A stretch of DNA of 64,000 nucleotides. It comes from Prado023 sp963747335. GTDB lineage: Bacteria; Actinomycetota; Actinomycetes; S36-B12; CAIYMF01. The DNA lies in assembly GCA_963747335.1 (NCBI GenBank), contig CAVVEV010000011.1, positions 82,971-146,970 on the forward strand, written 5' to 3'. Made by a program: the position numbers and the translations under genes. The notes under the pieces are model-generated. The model was not told where the DNA came from. It saw nothing but the letters and a program-made list of their open reading frames with translations, and ran no database searches. Below are positions 47,594 to 56,639 of the stretch, one piece after another (positions within the stretch are counted from its first letter, which is position 1; each line of letters starts with the position of its first letter).

Positions 47594-48670
47594 ATGAAGG
47601 TCCTGGCGGCCATGTCCGGCGGCGTGGACTCGGCCGTGGCTGCGGCGCGCGCGGTCGCAGCCGGCCACGACGTCACGGGGGTGCACCTGGCGCTGTCGCG
47701 CAACCCGGAGTCCTACCGCTCGGGGGCGCGCGGGTGCTGCACCATCGAGGACTCCCGCGACGCGTGGCGTGCCGCGGACCTCCTGGGGATCCCCTTCTAC
47801 GTATGGGACATGTCCGCGGAGTTCGCCGCCGACGTCGTGGACGACTTCGTTGCCGAGTACGCCGCCGGGCGCACCCCGAACCCGTGCCTGCGGTGCAACG
47901 AGCGGATCAAGTTCGCCGCCGTCCTCGACCGGGCTCTCGCCCTCGGGTTCGACGCCGTGTGCACGGGGCACTACGCGCAGCTGGCTGATGGCCCGGGCGG
48001 CCGCGAGCTGCACCGGGCCGTCGACCCGGGCAAGGACCAGTCCTACGTCCTGGGTGTCCTCGACGCCGACCAGCTCGCCGGCTGCATGTTCCCGTTGGGC
48101 GACTCCTTGAAGTCCGAGGTGCGGGCCGAGGCCGCCGCCCTCGGGCTGGCCGTTGCTGCGAAGCCCGACTCCCACGACATCTGCTTCATCCCGAGCGGGG
48201 ACACCGCGGGCTTCCTCCAGGGGCGCCTCGGACCTGCCCCCGGGGAGATCGTGGACGCCGCCACCGGGGAGGTGGTCGGCGCGCACCAGGGTGCCTACGC
48301 CTTCACGGTCGGCCAGCGGCGCGGGGTGGGGCTGGGCACGCCGGCACCGGACGGTGCCCGGCGGTACGTCGTCGACGTGGACATCGTCGGTCGCCAGGTG
48401 TCCGTCGGGCCCGCGGCGATGCTCGACGTGGACCGGATCGCCGCAATCCGCCCGCGGTGGTGCGGGCCTGCTTTGGAGGGGTCAGCTGCCCTGGGCGTGC
48501 AGGTCCGGGCGCATGGGGAGGAGATCCCCGCGGTGGTGATCGCCGACGGGTCGGGATTCGTCGCCGATCTGTCCAGCCCGCTTCGGGGCGTGGCCCCCGG
48601 TCAGGCGGCTGTGCTGTACGACGGCACCCGCGTGGTGGGCTCGGGGACCATCGCGCGGGCTGCACGGTGA
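47594..48670 (+). CDS. mnmA: tRNA-specific 2-thiouridylase
   Basis: A 358-residue enzyme that puts the 2-thio group on U34 of Lys, Glu and Gln tRNAs. It has the PP-loop SGGVDSAVAA (8-17), CCTIEDSRDAWRAADLLGIPFYVW, TPNPCLRCNERIKF with the first catalytic cysteine, ATGHYA-like CTGHYAQL, GKDQSYVLGVL, SHDICFIPSGD with the second catalytic cysteine, and GQRRGVGLG. Its stop overlaps the GTG of azlC, and it follows the desulfurase without a gap, so one operon is likely. Confidence 0.96.
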   Translation: MKVLAAMSGGVDSAVAAARAVAAGHDVTGVHLALSRNPESYRSGARGCCTIEDSRDAWRAADLLGIPFYVWDMSAEFAADVVDDFVAEYAAGRTPNPCLRCNERIKFAAVLDRALALGFDAVCTGHYAQLADGPGGRELHRAVDPGKDQSYVLGVLDADQLAGCMFPLGDSLKSEVRAEAAALGLAVAAKPDSHDICFIPSGDTAGFLQGRLGPAPGEIVDAATGEVVGAHQGAYAFTVGQRRGVGLGTPAPDGARRYVVDVDIVGRQVSVGPAAMLDVDRIAAIRPRWCGPALEGSAALGVQVRAHGEEIPAVVIADGSGFVADLSSPLRGVAPGQAAVLYDGTRVVGSGTIARAAR

Positions 48671-49422
48671 GCCTCGGGGGTGAGGCTGGGGCCCCCACCG
48701 GGCTCCCCTCCGACGCGGGCGCCGAGGTAGCCGACCCGGCCGGCATCAATGCCCGGGCGCTTTCGATCGGGATCGCTGTCGGCGCGTACGCCATCAGCTT
48801 CGGTGCGGTGAGCGTCGCGGCCGGCTTGGACGTCCTGCAGGCGCAGGCGCTGTCCGCCCTGATGTTCACGGGTGCCTCGCAGTTCGCGTTCGTCGGGGTC
48901 GTCGCCGCCGGCGGGGGACTGGTGGCGGCGGTCCTCACGGCGTGGCTGTTGGGGCTGCGCAACGGCCTCTACGCCCTGCACCTGGCCACGGTCCTCAGCC
49001 CGGCTGGGCACCCGTCCCAGCGGCTGCGAGGCTGGCGTCGGTTGGGAGCCGCCCAGTTCACGATCGACGAGTCCACTGCGATGGCGCTGGCGTACGAGGG
49101 TGATCCCGCTGCGACCCGTCGAGCCTTCTGGGCCACGGGATGGTCGGTGTTCATCCTGTGGAACCTGGGCACTGCGTTGGGCGCGCTCGGCGCTGCGTCC
49201 CTGAGCGACCCCACGGTGCTCGGGCTCGATGCGGCCATCCCCGCCGGGTTCCTGGCCCTCCTCTGGCCGCGGCTGGTGGACCGGTCGGCGTGGGCGCTGG
49301 CCCTCGCCTCGGGCGTCCTGGCCCTGATCCTCGCACCCGTGCTGCGCCCGGGAATGCCGGTCCTCGCAGGCGCCGGACTCGCCGTGGCAGGCGCCCTGTG
49401 GCTCACGCGGGAGCGACCCTGA
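48667..49422 (+). CDS. azlC: AzlC-family branched-chain amino acid exporter subunit
   Basis: A 251-residue membrane protein: ALSIGIAVGAYAISFGAVSV, ALSALMFTGASQFAFVGVV, WLLGLRNGLYALHLA and QFTIDESTAMALAYEGDP, which are AzlC signatures. About seven hydrophobic segments are visible. The GTG start overlaps the mnmA stop (GTGA). It works with AzlD, encoded next, to export branched-chain or related amino acids. Confidence 0.9.
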   Translation: MSLGGEAGAPTGLPSDAGAEVADPAGINARALSIGIAVGAYAISFGAVSVAAGLDVLQAQALSALMFTGASQFAFVGVVAAGGGLVAAVLTAWLLGLRNGLYALHLATVLSPAGHPSQRLRGWRRLGAAQFTIDESTAMALAYEGDPAATRRAFWATGWSVFILWNLGTALGALGAASLSDPTVLGLDAAIPAGFLALLWPRLVDRSAWALALASGVLALILAPVLRPGMPVLAGAGLAVAGALWLTRERP

Positions 49423-49727
49423 TGTGGCCCGCGGTGCTCCTGGCCTCCGTGGCCGCGTTCGTCACGAAGTGGGCGGGTCACCTGCTCCCGGAATCGCTGC
49501 TCGAACGACCGTTGGTCCGTCGGGCCGCCGCGCTGCTCCCGATCGGGCTGCTGGCCGCGCTCCTGGCCATCCAGACGTTCTGGTCGACGACGGGTTTCGT
49601 TCTCGACGCCCGTGCGGCCGGGGTCGCGGCTGCGGCCGTGGCCCTGATCCTTCGGGCGCCGTTCCTCGTGGTCGTGCTCTCCGCGGCAGCGACGGCTGCC
49701 CTGCTCCGGGCTCTCGGGCTGGGCTGA
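49422..49727 (+). CDS. azlD: AzlD-family small membrane partner
   Basis: A 101-residue protein with about three to four hydrophobic segments: WPAVLLASVAAFVTKWAGHLLP, LPIGLLAALLAIQTF, AAAVALILRAPFLVVVLSAAATAALLRAL. Size and position directly after azlC (TGATG overlap) identify it as AzlD. Confidence 0.88.
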   Translation: MWPAVLLASVAAFVTKWAGHLLPESLLERPLVRRAAALLPIGLLAALLAIQTFWSTTGFVLDARAAGVAAAAVALILRAPFLVVVLSAAATAALLRALGLG

Positions 49728-49915
49728 CGGGGCGCACCGGCCGCCTTCCACCCGGATGGACTGGCACGATGCGGACACCTGTGTCCGAGACCGACCAGCC
49801 ATTGTCCGGATCCTGCAAGTCGACCGCGTGCGGGCGATCGGGTCCCTGGCCCGCACGGCGCCCTCGAGCGAGCGTGGTGGGCGTTCGTCCGTGACCGAGA
49901 GCGCCCGCCGGGATG
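49728..49915. other. Intergenic region
   Basis: Convergent azlD and Gfo/Idh gene; I see no hairpin long enough to call a terminator. Confidence 0.3.
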
Positions 49916-50902
49916 TCACCCGTCGGCGGGGAAGCGGACGCCGACCTCGGCGCGAGCGCGGTCGAGGATCCGCATGACGGCCAGGGAGTTCGCGACCGGC
50001 CACGTGGTGGACTGATCGCCGGCACGCACGCACGCCAGGAAGTGCTCCACCTCGTAACGCATGTGCAGTGAGGACTGCTCACGGGTGAGATCGTGCGAGG
50101 TCCCGTCGCGCAGGTCCAGGCGAACGGTCGTCGGCACGCTGCAGTCGTCGAAGTGCAGCACCCCCTGCTCCCCTGTGATCGCCGATCCGACGCCGCCGGG
50201 TGCGATCTTCGAGTGCAGGCACGCCACCTCGAAGCCGTCGTACCTGAGCAGGATCGTGCCCTGGCCGTCGACCCCGCTGGGAAGGACATGACCTGTCGCG
50301 TGGACCGAGGCGGGTTCGCCGAACAGCAGCAGGGACAGGGCAACCGCGTAGATGCCGAGATCCATGAGCGACCCTGCGGCGAACGCGGGGTTGAACGCGT
50401 TGGGCAGCTCGCCGGCCTTGAGCAGGTCGTAGCGCGAGGAGTACTGGTCCTTGGCCAGCACCACGCGGCGCAGCGTCCCGACATCGGGCAGGGCGTCGCG
50501 GATCGCCTGCACGTTCGGCTCCCACGGGGAGGTGTAGGCCTCCATGAGCACCTTGTCGGCCTCGAGGGCCGCTGCGGCCATCGCCTCGACCTCGCGGGCG
50601 TTGGCACCCATCGGCTTCTCGGTCAGCACGTGCTTGCCCGCACGCAGCATCGCGATCGACTGCTCGGCGTGCAACGAGTTGGGGCTGGCGATGTAGACCG
50701 CGTCCACCTCCGGGTCGTCCGCGAGATCGGGGACGGTCGTGTGCACGCGCGCGATCCCGTATCGGTCGGCGAACGCGCGGCCGGAGTCCGCCGAGCGCGA
50801 GCACACCGACACCACCTCGAAGCCGTCGACCGTGCGGCCGGCATCGATGAGGGCTCCGGTGATCCAGTTGGTGCCGATGACGGCGAAGCGCACGGTGTCC
50901 AT
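49916..50902 (-). CDS. Gfo/Idh/MocA-family oxidoreductase
   Basis: A 328-residue NAD(P)-dependent oxidoreductase: RFAVIGTNWITGALIDAGRTV (Rossmann loop), VCSRSADSGRAFADRYGI, PEVDAVYIASPNSLHAEQSIAML, GKHVLTEKPMGANAREVEAM with the catalytic Lys of the EKP motif, YTSPWEPNVQAIRDALPDVG and GSLMDLGIYAVALSLLLFGEP. It probably oxidises a sugar or cyclitol. There is no clear Shine-Dalgarno; the start may be ATG 50902 or GTG 50908. Confidence 0.87.
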   Translation of the reverse strand: MDTVRFAVIGTNWITGALIDAGRTVDGFEVVSVCSRSADSGRAFADRYGIARVHTTVPDLADDPEVDAVYIASPNSLHAEQSIAMLRAGKHVLTEKPMGANAREVEAMAAAALEADKVLMEAYTSPWEPNVQAIRDALPDVGTLRRVVLAKDQYSSRYDLLKAGELPNAFNPAFAAGSLMDLGIYAVALSLLLFGEPASVHATGHVLPSGVDGQGTILLRYDGFEVACLHSKIAPGGVGSAITGEQGVLHFDDCSVPTTVRLDLRDGTSHDLTREQSSLHMRYEVEHFLACVRAGDQSTTWPVANSLAVMRILDRARAEVGVRFPADG

Positions 50903-50968
50903 GGCCACAGGGTGTCAGGCCAGCAGCGGGAATGGTGTCGTGGGCTGATGCGCAGGGACAATGGGACC

Positions 50969-52006
50969 GTGGAGACCCGTCAGGACGCATCGACCGTGAC
51001 AGTGACCGGGATCGGCTCGATGCCGGGGACGGACTCAGCCGAGGCCGCGCGCATCGTGGCCGGTGAGCTCGACATCCCGCACCTGGTCGAGCTCCCTGCG
51101 CGGGGCCCGGGTGGGGACATGATCGGACGCACGCTGGCCCTGGTGTCCTCGGTCACCGGGGAGTTCGCCGCCGAGACGACCCCGGACGGCTGGCGCCTGG
51201 CGGGGGGTCGTTCGGGCGGGGACCTCGGCCGGCAGATGCGCCGCGGGGTCTCGTGGCTCGCCGAGGACGTCGACCGGATGGAGCTCGAGCTCGACGGGTT
51301 CACCGGTCGGGTCAAGGTGCAGGTGGCGGGTCCCTGGACGCTGGCCGCGGGCGTGGAGGCAGTGCGCGGGACCCGGCTCGTGGCCGACCCCGGGGCATGC
51401 GCCGACCTCGGTGCGGCTCTCGCCGAGGCCGTGACCGACCACGTGGCCGCCGTCGCACGCCGCATCCCGGGAGCGCAGGTCGTGGTCCAGGTCGACGAGC
51501 CTGCGCTGCCGATCGTCCTGGCCGGGCACATCCGCACGCCGAGCGGCCGCGGCGCCCTGCGGGTCCCCGAGGTGCCCGAGGTGGTGTCCGGGTTGGGCGT
51601 GGTGGTGGAGGCGGCAACCCGTGCGGGCGCTGTTACGACTGTGGCGCACTGCTGCGATCGCGAGGTGCCGTTCGACGTCCTGCGCCGCGCCGGGTTCGGG
51701 GCCGTGGCGGTGGACACCGAACTGCTCGGGCAGTCGGCGGACGAGGCGTTGGGTGCGTGGTGGGATGCGGGTGGAGTGGTCGTGCTGGGCGCGGCTCCCT
51801 CGGTGGACGACCCGCGGCTGCACCCCGAGGCGCTCGCGCGTCGGGTGATGGGTTTGTGGGGCCGGATCGGGTTCGGGATCGCCGACGTCGGGGACCGGAC
51901 CTGGTTGAGCCCAGCCTGCGGCCTCGCCGGCGCATCCCCGGCGTGGGCCCGCGAGACAGGTGCCCTGATGCGCGGAGCGGCGAGGCTCCTCGAGTCCTCC
52001 GAGTAG
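50969..52006 (+). CDS. MetE C-terminal-like protein (cobalamin-independent methionine synthase family)
   Basis: A 345-residue TIM-barrel protein: VTVTGIGSMPGTDSAEAARIVAGELDIPHLVELPARGPGGDMIGR, VKVQVAGPWTLAAGVEAVRG, VVQVDEPALPIVLAG, a possible zinc-site histidine/cysteine pair in TTVAHCCDREVPFD, and SPACGLAGASPAWARE with the C-terminal cysteine. It has only the C-terminal half of MetE, like the mycobacterial protein encoded just upstream of ligA. Whether it makes methionine is unknown. GTG 50969 is the nominal start; in-frame ATG 50948 would add seven residues. Confidence 0.83.
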   Translation: METRQDASTVTVTGIGSMPGTDSAEAARIVAGELDIPHLVELPARGPGGDMIGRTLALVSSVTGEFAAETTPDGWRLAGGRSGGDLGRQMRRGVSWLAEDVDRMELELDGFTGRVKVQVAGPWTLAAGVEAVRGTRLVADPGACADLGAALAEAVTDHVAAVARRIPGAQVVVQVDEPALPIVLAGHIRTPSGRGALRVPEVPEVVSGLGVVVEAATRAGAVTTVAHCCDREVPFDVLRRAGFGAVAVDTELLGQSADEALGAWWDAGGVVVLGAAPSVDDPRLHPEALARRVMGLWGRIGFGIADVGDRTWLSPACGLAGASPAWARETGALMRGAARLLESSE

Positions 52007-52015
52007 GCCCGGCGC

Positions 52016-52085
52016 CCCCGCCCCCCGCCTCCCGCCTCCCCGGCCCCCCCGCCCCCTCCCCGGCCCCCGGCCCCCTCCCGCCTCG
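52016..52085 (+). repeat. C-rich low-complexity tract
   Basis: About 70 bp almost wholly C with short G, T and A interruptions (runs of 5-7 C). The reverse strand has many G-runs and could form a G-quadruplex. It lies between the MetE-like gene and ligA. Confidence 0.8.
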
Positions 52086-52087
52086 CT

Positions 52088-52170
52088 CGGTTGTGCTGCG
52101 TTTGCGACGAAATGGCGACCGACGTGCAGCGCGACCCCGTGTCGGGCGACGCAACTGCAGCGCAACCTCG
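52088..52170 (+). repeat. Dispersed palindromic repeat, copy A
   Basis: A unit reading TTGTGCTGCGTTTGCGACGA, about 14 variable bases, then TGCAGCGCGACCCCGTGTCG, a spacer, and CTGCAGCGCAACC. The first and middle parts form an imperfect GTGCTGC/GCAGCGC stem. A clearly related copy in opposite orientation lies at 63881-63966. Confidence 0.7.
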
Positions 52171-52211
52171 CGAGGGCCGGGCGGCCGGCCCCGCATGTCA
52201 GCTGTCGCGGG

Positions 52212-52217
52212 TAGCCT
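52212..52217 (+). promoter_or_regulatory. Putative leaderless -10 box of ligA
   Basis: TAGCCT lies 6 nt before the GTG at 52224; no Shine-Dalgarno. Confidence 0.4.
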
Positions 52218-52223
52218 GCGGGC

Positions 52224-54484
52224 GTGACGCAGATCGACGAGGCCCGCGGGCGCTGGGTGCAGCTGGTCGAGCAGGTGCAGGCCGCCCGGACGGCCTACTA
52301 CCAGCGTGACGCCCCGACGATCTCCGACGCGGAGTACGACGCCCTGTTCGCCGAGCTTGTGGCGCTCGAGGCCGAGCATCCTGAGTTGGCCAGCCAGGAC
52401 TCCCCGACCCAGTCGGTCGGCGGGTCGCGGGCCGAGATGTTCGATCCGGTCGAGCATCTCGAGCGCCTGTACTCCTTGGACAACGCGTTCACCGACGAGG
52501 AGCTCATCGCCTGGGCCGAGCGGGTCGAGGGTGCGGTCGATCGATTCCCGCCGGTGCTGTGCGAGTTGAAGATCGACGGTCTGGCCGTCGACATCGTGTA
52601 CCGATCGGGGCGGTTGGTGTCGGTGGCCACCCGTGGGGACGGGCGGGTGGGGGAGGACGTCACGTACAACGTCCAGTTCATCCCGGCGATCCCCGCGCGG
52701 CTGACTCCGACGGGGATTTCGCCCGTGCCGGCCCTGGTGGAGGTGCGCGGAGAGGTCTTCTTCCCGGTGGCCGACTTCGAGCGGATCAATGACGAGCAGC
52801 TGGCGCTGGGTCGCTCGCCGTTCGCCAACCCGCGCAACACCGCCGCCGGGACGCTGCGCCAGCGCATCGACCGCCGCGAGGAGGAGCTGGCGAAGGCGAC
52901 CGCCGCGCTGGAGGCGGCGCGGGCGCGGGGTGCGACGGCCGGTGCGGTGGAGCGCGCGGAGGGACGGGTCGCCCGGATGGCGGCTGAGGTGGAGCGGGTC
53001 CGGTCGAACATGAGCCGGCTGCGCCTGACCGTGCATGGGGTGGGTGCTCGCGAAGGGCTGGCGATCGAGACCCAGTCGCACGGCTACGACGTGTTGCGTG
53101 AACTGGGGCTGCCCACCTCCGATCGTGCCCGGGTCGTGGGCGATCTCGACGCCGTGCGCGCCTTCATCGCGTACTACGCCGAGCACCGCCACGACGTGGA
53201 GCACGAGATCGACGGTGTGGTGGTCAAGGTCGACGACCTGGAGCTGCAGGGGCAACTCGGGGCCACATCGAGGGCGCCGCGCTGGGCGATCGCCTTCAAG
53301 TACGCGCCGGAGGTCGTCCGGACCCGGCTGCGCGACATCCGGGTGAACGTCGGACGGACCGGGCGGGTCACGCCCTACGCGGTGATGGAACCGGCGAAGG
53401 TGGCCGGCTCGACCGTGGAGATGGCCACGCTGCACAACGCCAGCGAGGTGCGCGCAAGGGCGTCCTGATCGGCGACCTGGTGTTCCTGCGCAAGGCCGGC
53501 GACGTGATCCCCGAGGTGATCGGCCCGGTGGTCGAGGAGCGCACCGGGGCGGAGCGGGCGTTCGTGATGCCGACCCACTGCCCGGAGTGCGGCACGCAGC
53601 TGGCTCCGGCGAAGGAGGGCGACGTCGACATCCGGTGCCCGAACACGCGCTCGTGCCCGGCGCAGCTGCGCGAGCGGGTGTTCCACGTGGCCTCGCGCGG
53701 GGCGTTCGACATCGAGGGCCTGGGCTGGAAGGCCGGCGTCGCGCTGCTCGAGTCGGGGGTGGTCACCGACGAGGGCGACCTGTTCGCCCTCGACGCAGCC
53801 ACCCTGCGGACCGTCCCCTTCTTCACCCGCGCGGCCAAGGCGGGCGAGGTCGGCCCGCAGCTCACGGCCAATGCCGAGGTCCTGCTGACCCAGTTGGAGA
53901 AGGCGAAGGCACAGCCGTTGTGGCGCGTCCTGGTCGCGCTGTCCATCCGCCACGTCGGCCCCACGGCCGCTCAGGCGCTGGCCCGCGAGTTCGGGGTTCT
54001 GACCGACCCGGCCTGGTCGGCGGGGGACCCGACTGCCGGCCGGCAGCCCATCGACCGGGCCGCGGTGGAGCAGCTCGCGGCGGTCGAGGGAGTCGGCCCG
54101 ATCATCGCCGAGGCTGTCGTCGAGTGGTTCGCGGTCGACTGGCACCGCGACGTGGTCGAGAACTGGCGCGCGGCCGGGGTCCGGATGGCCGACGAGGTCG
54201 TGGAGACCGGCCCGCAGCCGTTGGCCGGGCTCACCGTGGTGATCACCGGATCGCTGCCGGGCTACACCCGGGACAGTGCCGCCGAGGCGGTCACGTCACG
54301 TGGCGGCAAGGTGGCCTCGTCGGTGTCGAAGAAGACCGACTTCGTGGTCGTCGGCGAGAACGCCGGGTCCAAGGCCGACAAGGCCATCGCCCTGGCGAGG
54401 CCGATGCTCGACGCCGACGGATTCACGGTGCTGCTGGAGCGGGGGCCGGATGCCGCTTCGACCATGGCGAAGGTCAGCGGGTAG
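52224..54484 (+). CDS. ligA: NAD-dependent DNA ligase, with one frameshift
   Basis: About 753 codons. Adenylation domain with the AMP-accepting Lys116 in CELKIDGLAVDIVY; NPRNTAAGTLRQ; the OB-fold with NVGRTGRVTPYAVMEPAKVAGSTV. At about 53452-53455 one base is missing: GTGCGCGCAAGG should read as V-R-R-K-G, and the frame resumes as KGVLIGDLVFLRKAGDVIPEVIGP. Then follow the zinc-finger cysteines (CPECG, CPNTRSCPAQ), helix-hairpin-helix units and a BRCT domain (LAGLTVVITGSLPGYTRDSAAEAVTSRGGKV). There is an extra 25-residue coiled insertion (EELAKATAALEAARARGA). The enzyme is essential for joining Okazaki fragments, so the shift is probably a sequence error. Confidence 0.93.
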
Positions 54485-54694
54485 CCACGGCAGGTGCCAG
54501 TCCGGGTCACGCGTGGATGGGCCCTGGTTGACGGTGCGGCAATCGCCGATCGTCTCCGCCCATCTGTGGACAACTGGTTGCCCGATCCGGGACCCGATGG
54601 GAATCTACGCGTGCGCCGCGGGGGAGGCGCAGCCCGTGGAGGGGGAGCCACGAGCGTGAGGTGGGTCGCGGCTGGCAGGGGGAGCCGGCCGCGG

Positions 54695-54733
54695 CCCGCC
54701 TGCGCTGGGCCCGCCTGCGCTGGGCCCACCTTC
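54695..54733 (+). repeat. 15-bp tandem repeat
   Basis: Two exact copies of GCCTGCGCTGGGCCC with partial units at both ends. Confidence 0.6.
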
Positions 54734-54809
54734 GGCGGGGTCCGCCCGCGCTGGTCTCGTGGGCCCAGCCACAGCCTGCGCGGGTGTCGGGGGGCACCGG
54801 CACCCGACC

Positions 54810-54815
54810 TAGGAT
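54810..54815 (+). promoter_or_regulatory. Putative leaderless -10 box of gatC
   Basis: TAGGAT lies 7 nt before the gatC ATG; no Shine-Dalgarno is present. Confidence 0.45.
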
Positions 54816-54822
54816 GTGCTCC

Positions 54823-55132
54823 ATGCCTGAGAACCCATCGGCGATCACGCGCGAGCAGGTGGCCCACCTCGGCCATCTGGCCCGGCTGTCGCTCACCGAG
54901 GACGAGCTGGACCACTACAGCGCCCAACTGGCCGACATCCTCGGCGCCGGTCGCGCGCGTGACCGAGGTCGCCACGCCGGATGTGCCCGCCACCTCGCAC
55001 CCGATGCCCCTGGAGAACGTCTTCCGCGAGGACGTCCCCCGGCCGAGCCTGACGCAGGCCGAGGCTCTCTCCGGCGCGCCTGCGGCTGAGGACGATCGCT
55101 TCCGCGTCCCGCGCATCCTGGACGAGGAGTGA
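54823..55132 (+). CDS. gatC: Glutamyl-tRNA(Gln) amidotransferase subunit C, with one frameshift
   Basis: About 102 codons. The start reads SAITREQVAHLGHLARLSLTEDELDHYSAQLADILGA, the standard GatC helical pair. At about 54945-54948 one extra base changes the frame; removing it gives VARVTEVATPDVPATSHPMPLENVFREDVP and RFRVPRILDEE, the normal GatC end. GatC tethers GatA and GatB in the complex that converts misacylated Glu-tRNA(Gln) and Asp-tRNA(Asn). Its TGA overlaps the GTG of gatA. Confidence 0.92.
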
Positions 55133-56639
55133 GTCAGATGGCCCACGATCTCGACCTCACCCGCCTCACCGCGTCCCAGCACTCCGAGCTCCTGACGAGT
55201 CGGGCCGTCTCCGCCCGCGAGCTCGCGGCCGCGCACCTCGATCGGATCGCCGCCGTCGACGGTGACATCCACGCCTTCCTGCACGTCGACTCCGAGGGGG
55301 CCCTGGCCGCCGCCGACGCGATCGACGCCGCCCGTGCCGCCGGAGAGGAACTCGGCCCGCTGGCCGGCGTGCCACTGGCGCTCAAGGACGTCCTGACGAT
55401 GAAGGGCGCGCCGACCACGTGCGGCTCCCGGATCCTCGAGGGGTGGCACCCGCCGTACGACGCCACCGTCACCCGGCGCCTGCGCGAGGCCGGGATCGTG
55501 ATCCTCGGCAAGACCAACATGGACGAGTTCGCGATGGGCTCCTCCACGGAGCATTCTGCGTACGGCCCCACGCACAACCCGTGGGACCTCGACCGGATCC
55601 CCGGTGGATCCGGCGGGGGAGCGCCGCGGCGCTGGCCGCGTTCGAGGCCCCGCTGGCCATCGGCACGGACACCGGTGGCTCGATCCGCCAGCCGGCCGCC
55701 GTCACCGGCACGGTCGGCGTCAAGCCCACCTACGGGGCCGTGTCGCGTTACGGCCTCGTGGCCCTGGCCTCCTCCCTGGACCAGGCCGGGCCGTGTGCCC
55801 GCACGGTGCTGGACACCGCGCTGCTCCACGAGGTCATCGCGGGCTACGACCCGATGGACTCCACCTCCCTGCAGCAGCCCGTGCCCGACGTCGTGGCCGC
55901 GGCCAAGCGCGCCGACGTCGCGGGCATGCGCATCGGCCTGGTGAAGGAGCTCGGCGGCGAGGGCTACCAGGCCGGAGTGCGCCAGCGTTTCGCCGAGGCA
56001 GTGGCGATCCTGGAGCGGCTCGGGGCCGAGGTTGTCGAGGTGTCCTGCCCGAGCTTCGACTACGCGCTGGCCGCCTACTACCTGATCCTGCCCAGCGAGG
56101 CCTCGAGCAACCTGGCCAAGTTCGACGGGATGCGCTACGGCCAGAGGGTCGGCGACGACGGCACCCGCTCGGTCGAGGAGGTCATGAGCCTGACCCGCGA
56201 GGCGGGCTTCGGCGCCGAGGTCAAGCGCCGGATCATGTTGGGCACCTACGCCCTGTCCAGCGGCTACTACGACGCCTACTACGGCTCGGCGCAGAAGGTC
56301 CGCACGCTCATCCAGCGCGACTTCGCCGCGGCCTTCGCCCAGGTGGACGTGCTCATCTCGCCGACCGCGCCCACGACGGCGTTCAAGCTCGGCGAGAAGC
56401 TCGACGACCCGCTGGCGATGTACCTCAACGACGTCGCAACCATCCCGGTGAACCTCGCCGGGAACGCCGCGATGAGCCTGCCCGTGGGCCTCGCCCCCGA
56501 GGATGGCCTCCCGGTGGGCCTGCAGATCATCGCCCCGGCGATGGCCGACGACCGGCTCTACCGGGTGGGCGGTGCGCTGGAACAGGCACTGTTCGACCGA
56601 TGGGGCGGCCTGCTGATCGAGGAGGTGCCGGCGCGATGA
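55129..56639 (+). CDS. gatA: Glutamyl-tRNA(Gln) amidotransferase subunit A, with one frameshift
   Basis: About 503 codons. Amidase-signature enzyme: LALKDVLTMKGAPTTCGSRILEG with the catalytic lysine, GKTNMDEFAMGSSTEHSAYGPTHNPWD, then GGSGGG. In a run of five G at 55615-55619 one base is missing; the frame resumes as SAAALAAFEAPLAIGTDTGGSIRQPA, which contains the cis-Ser and nucleophilic Ser. The rest (SRYGLVALASSLDQAGP, YALSSGYYDAYYGSAQKVRTLI, SPTAPTTAFKLGEK) is complete. It releases ammonia from glutamine for GatB. GTG 55129 overlaps gatC; ATG 55138 is an alternative. The gatB ATG overlaps its stop. Confidence 0.95.

Larger units (their letters stand above)
54485..54822. other. Intergenic region with short tandem repeat
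   Basis: No gene is supported in these 338 bp. GCCTGCGCTGGGCCC occurs in direct tandem (about 2.3 units, 54695-54733), followed by related GC-rich sequence. The gatC -10 box lies at its end. Confidence 0.45.

Noticed and set aside
52224..54484. ligA as a true pseudogene
   Set aside because: NAD-dependent ligase is essential, both halves are fully conserved and only one base is missing; three neighbouring essential genes show the same kind of defect.
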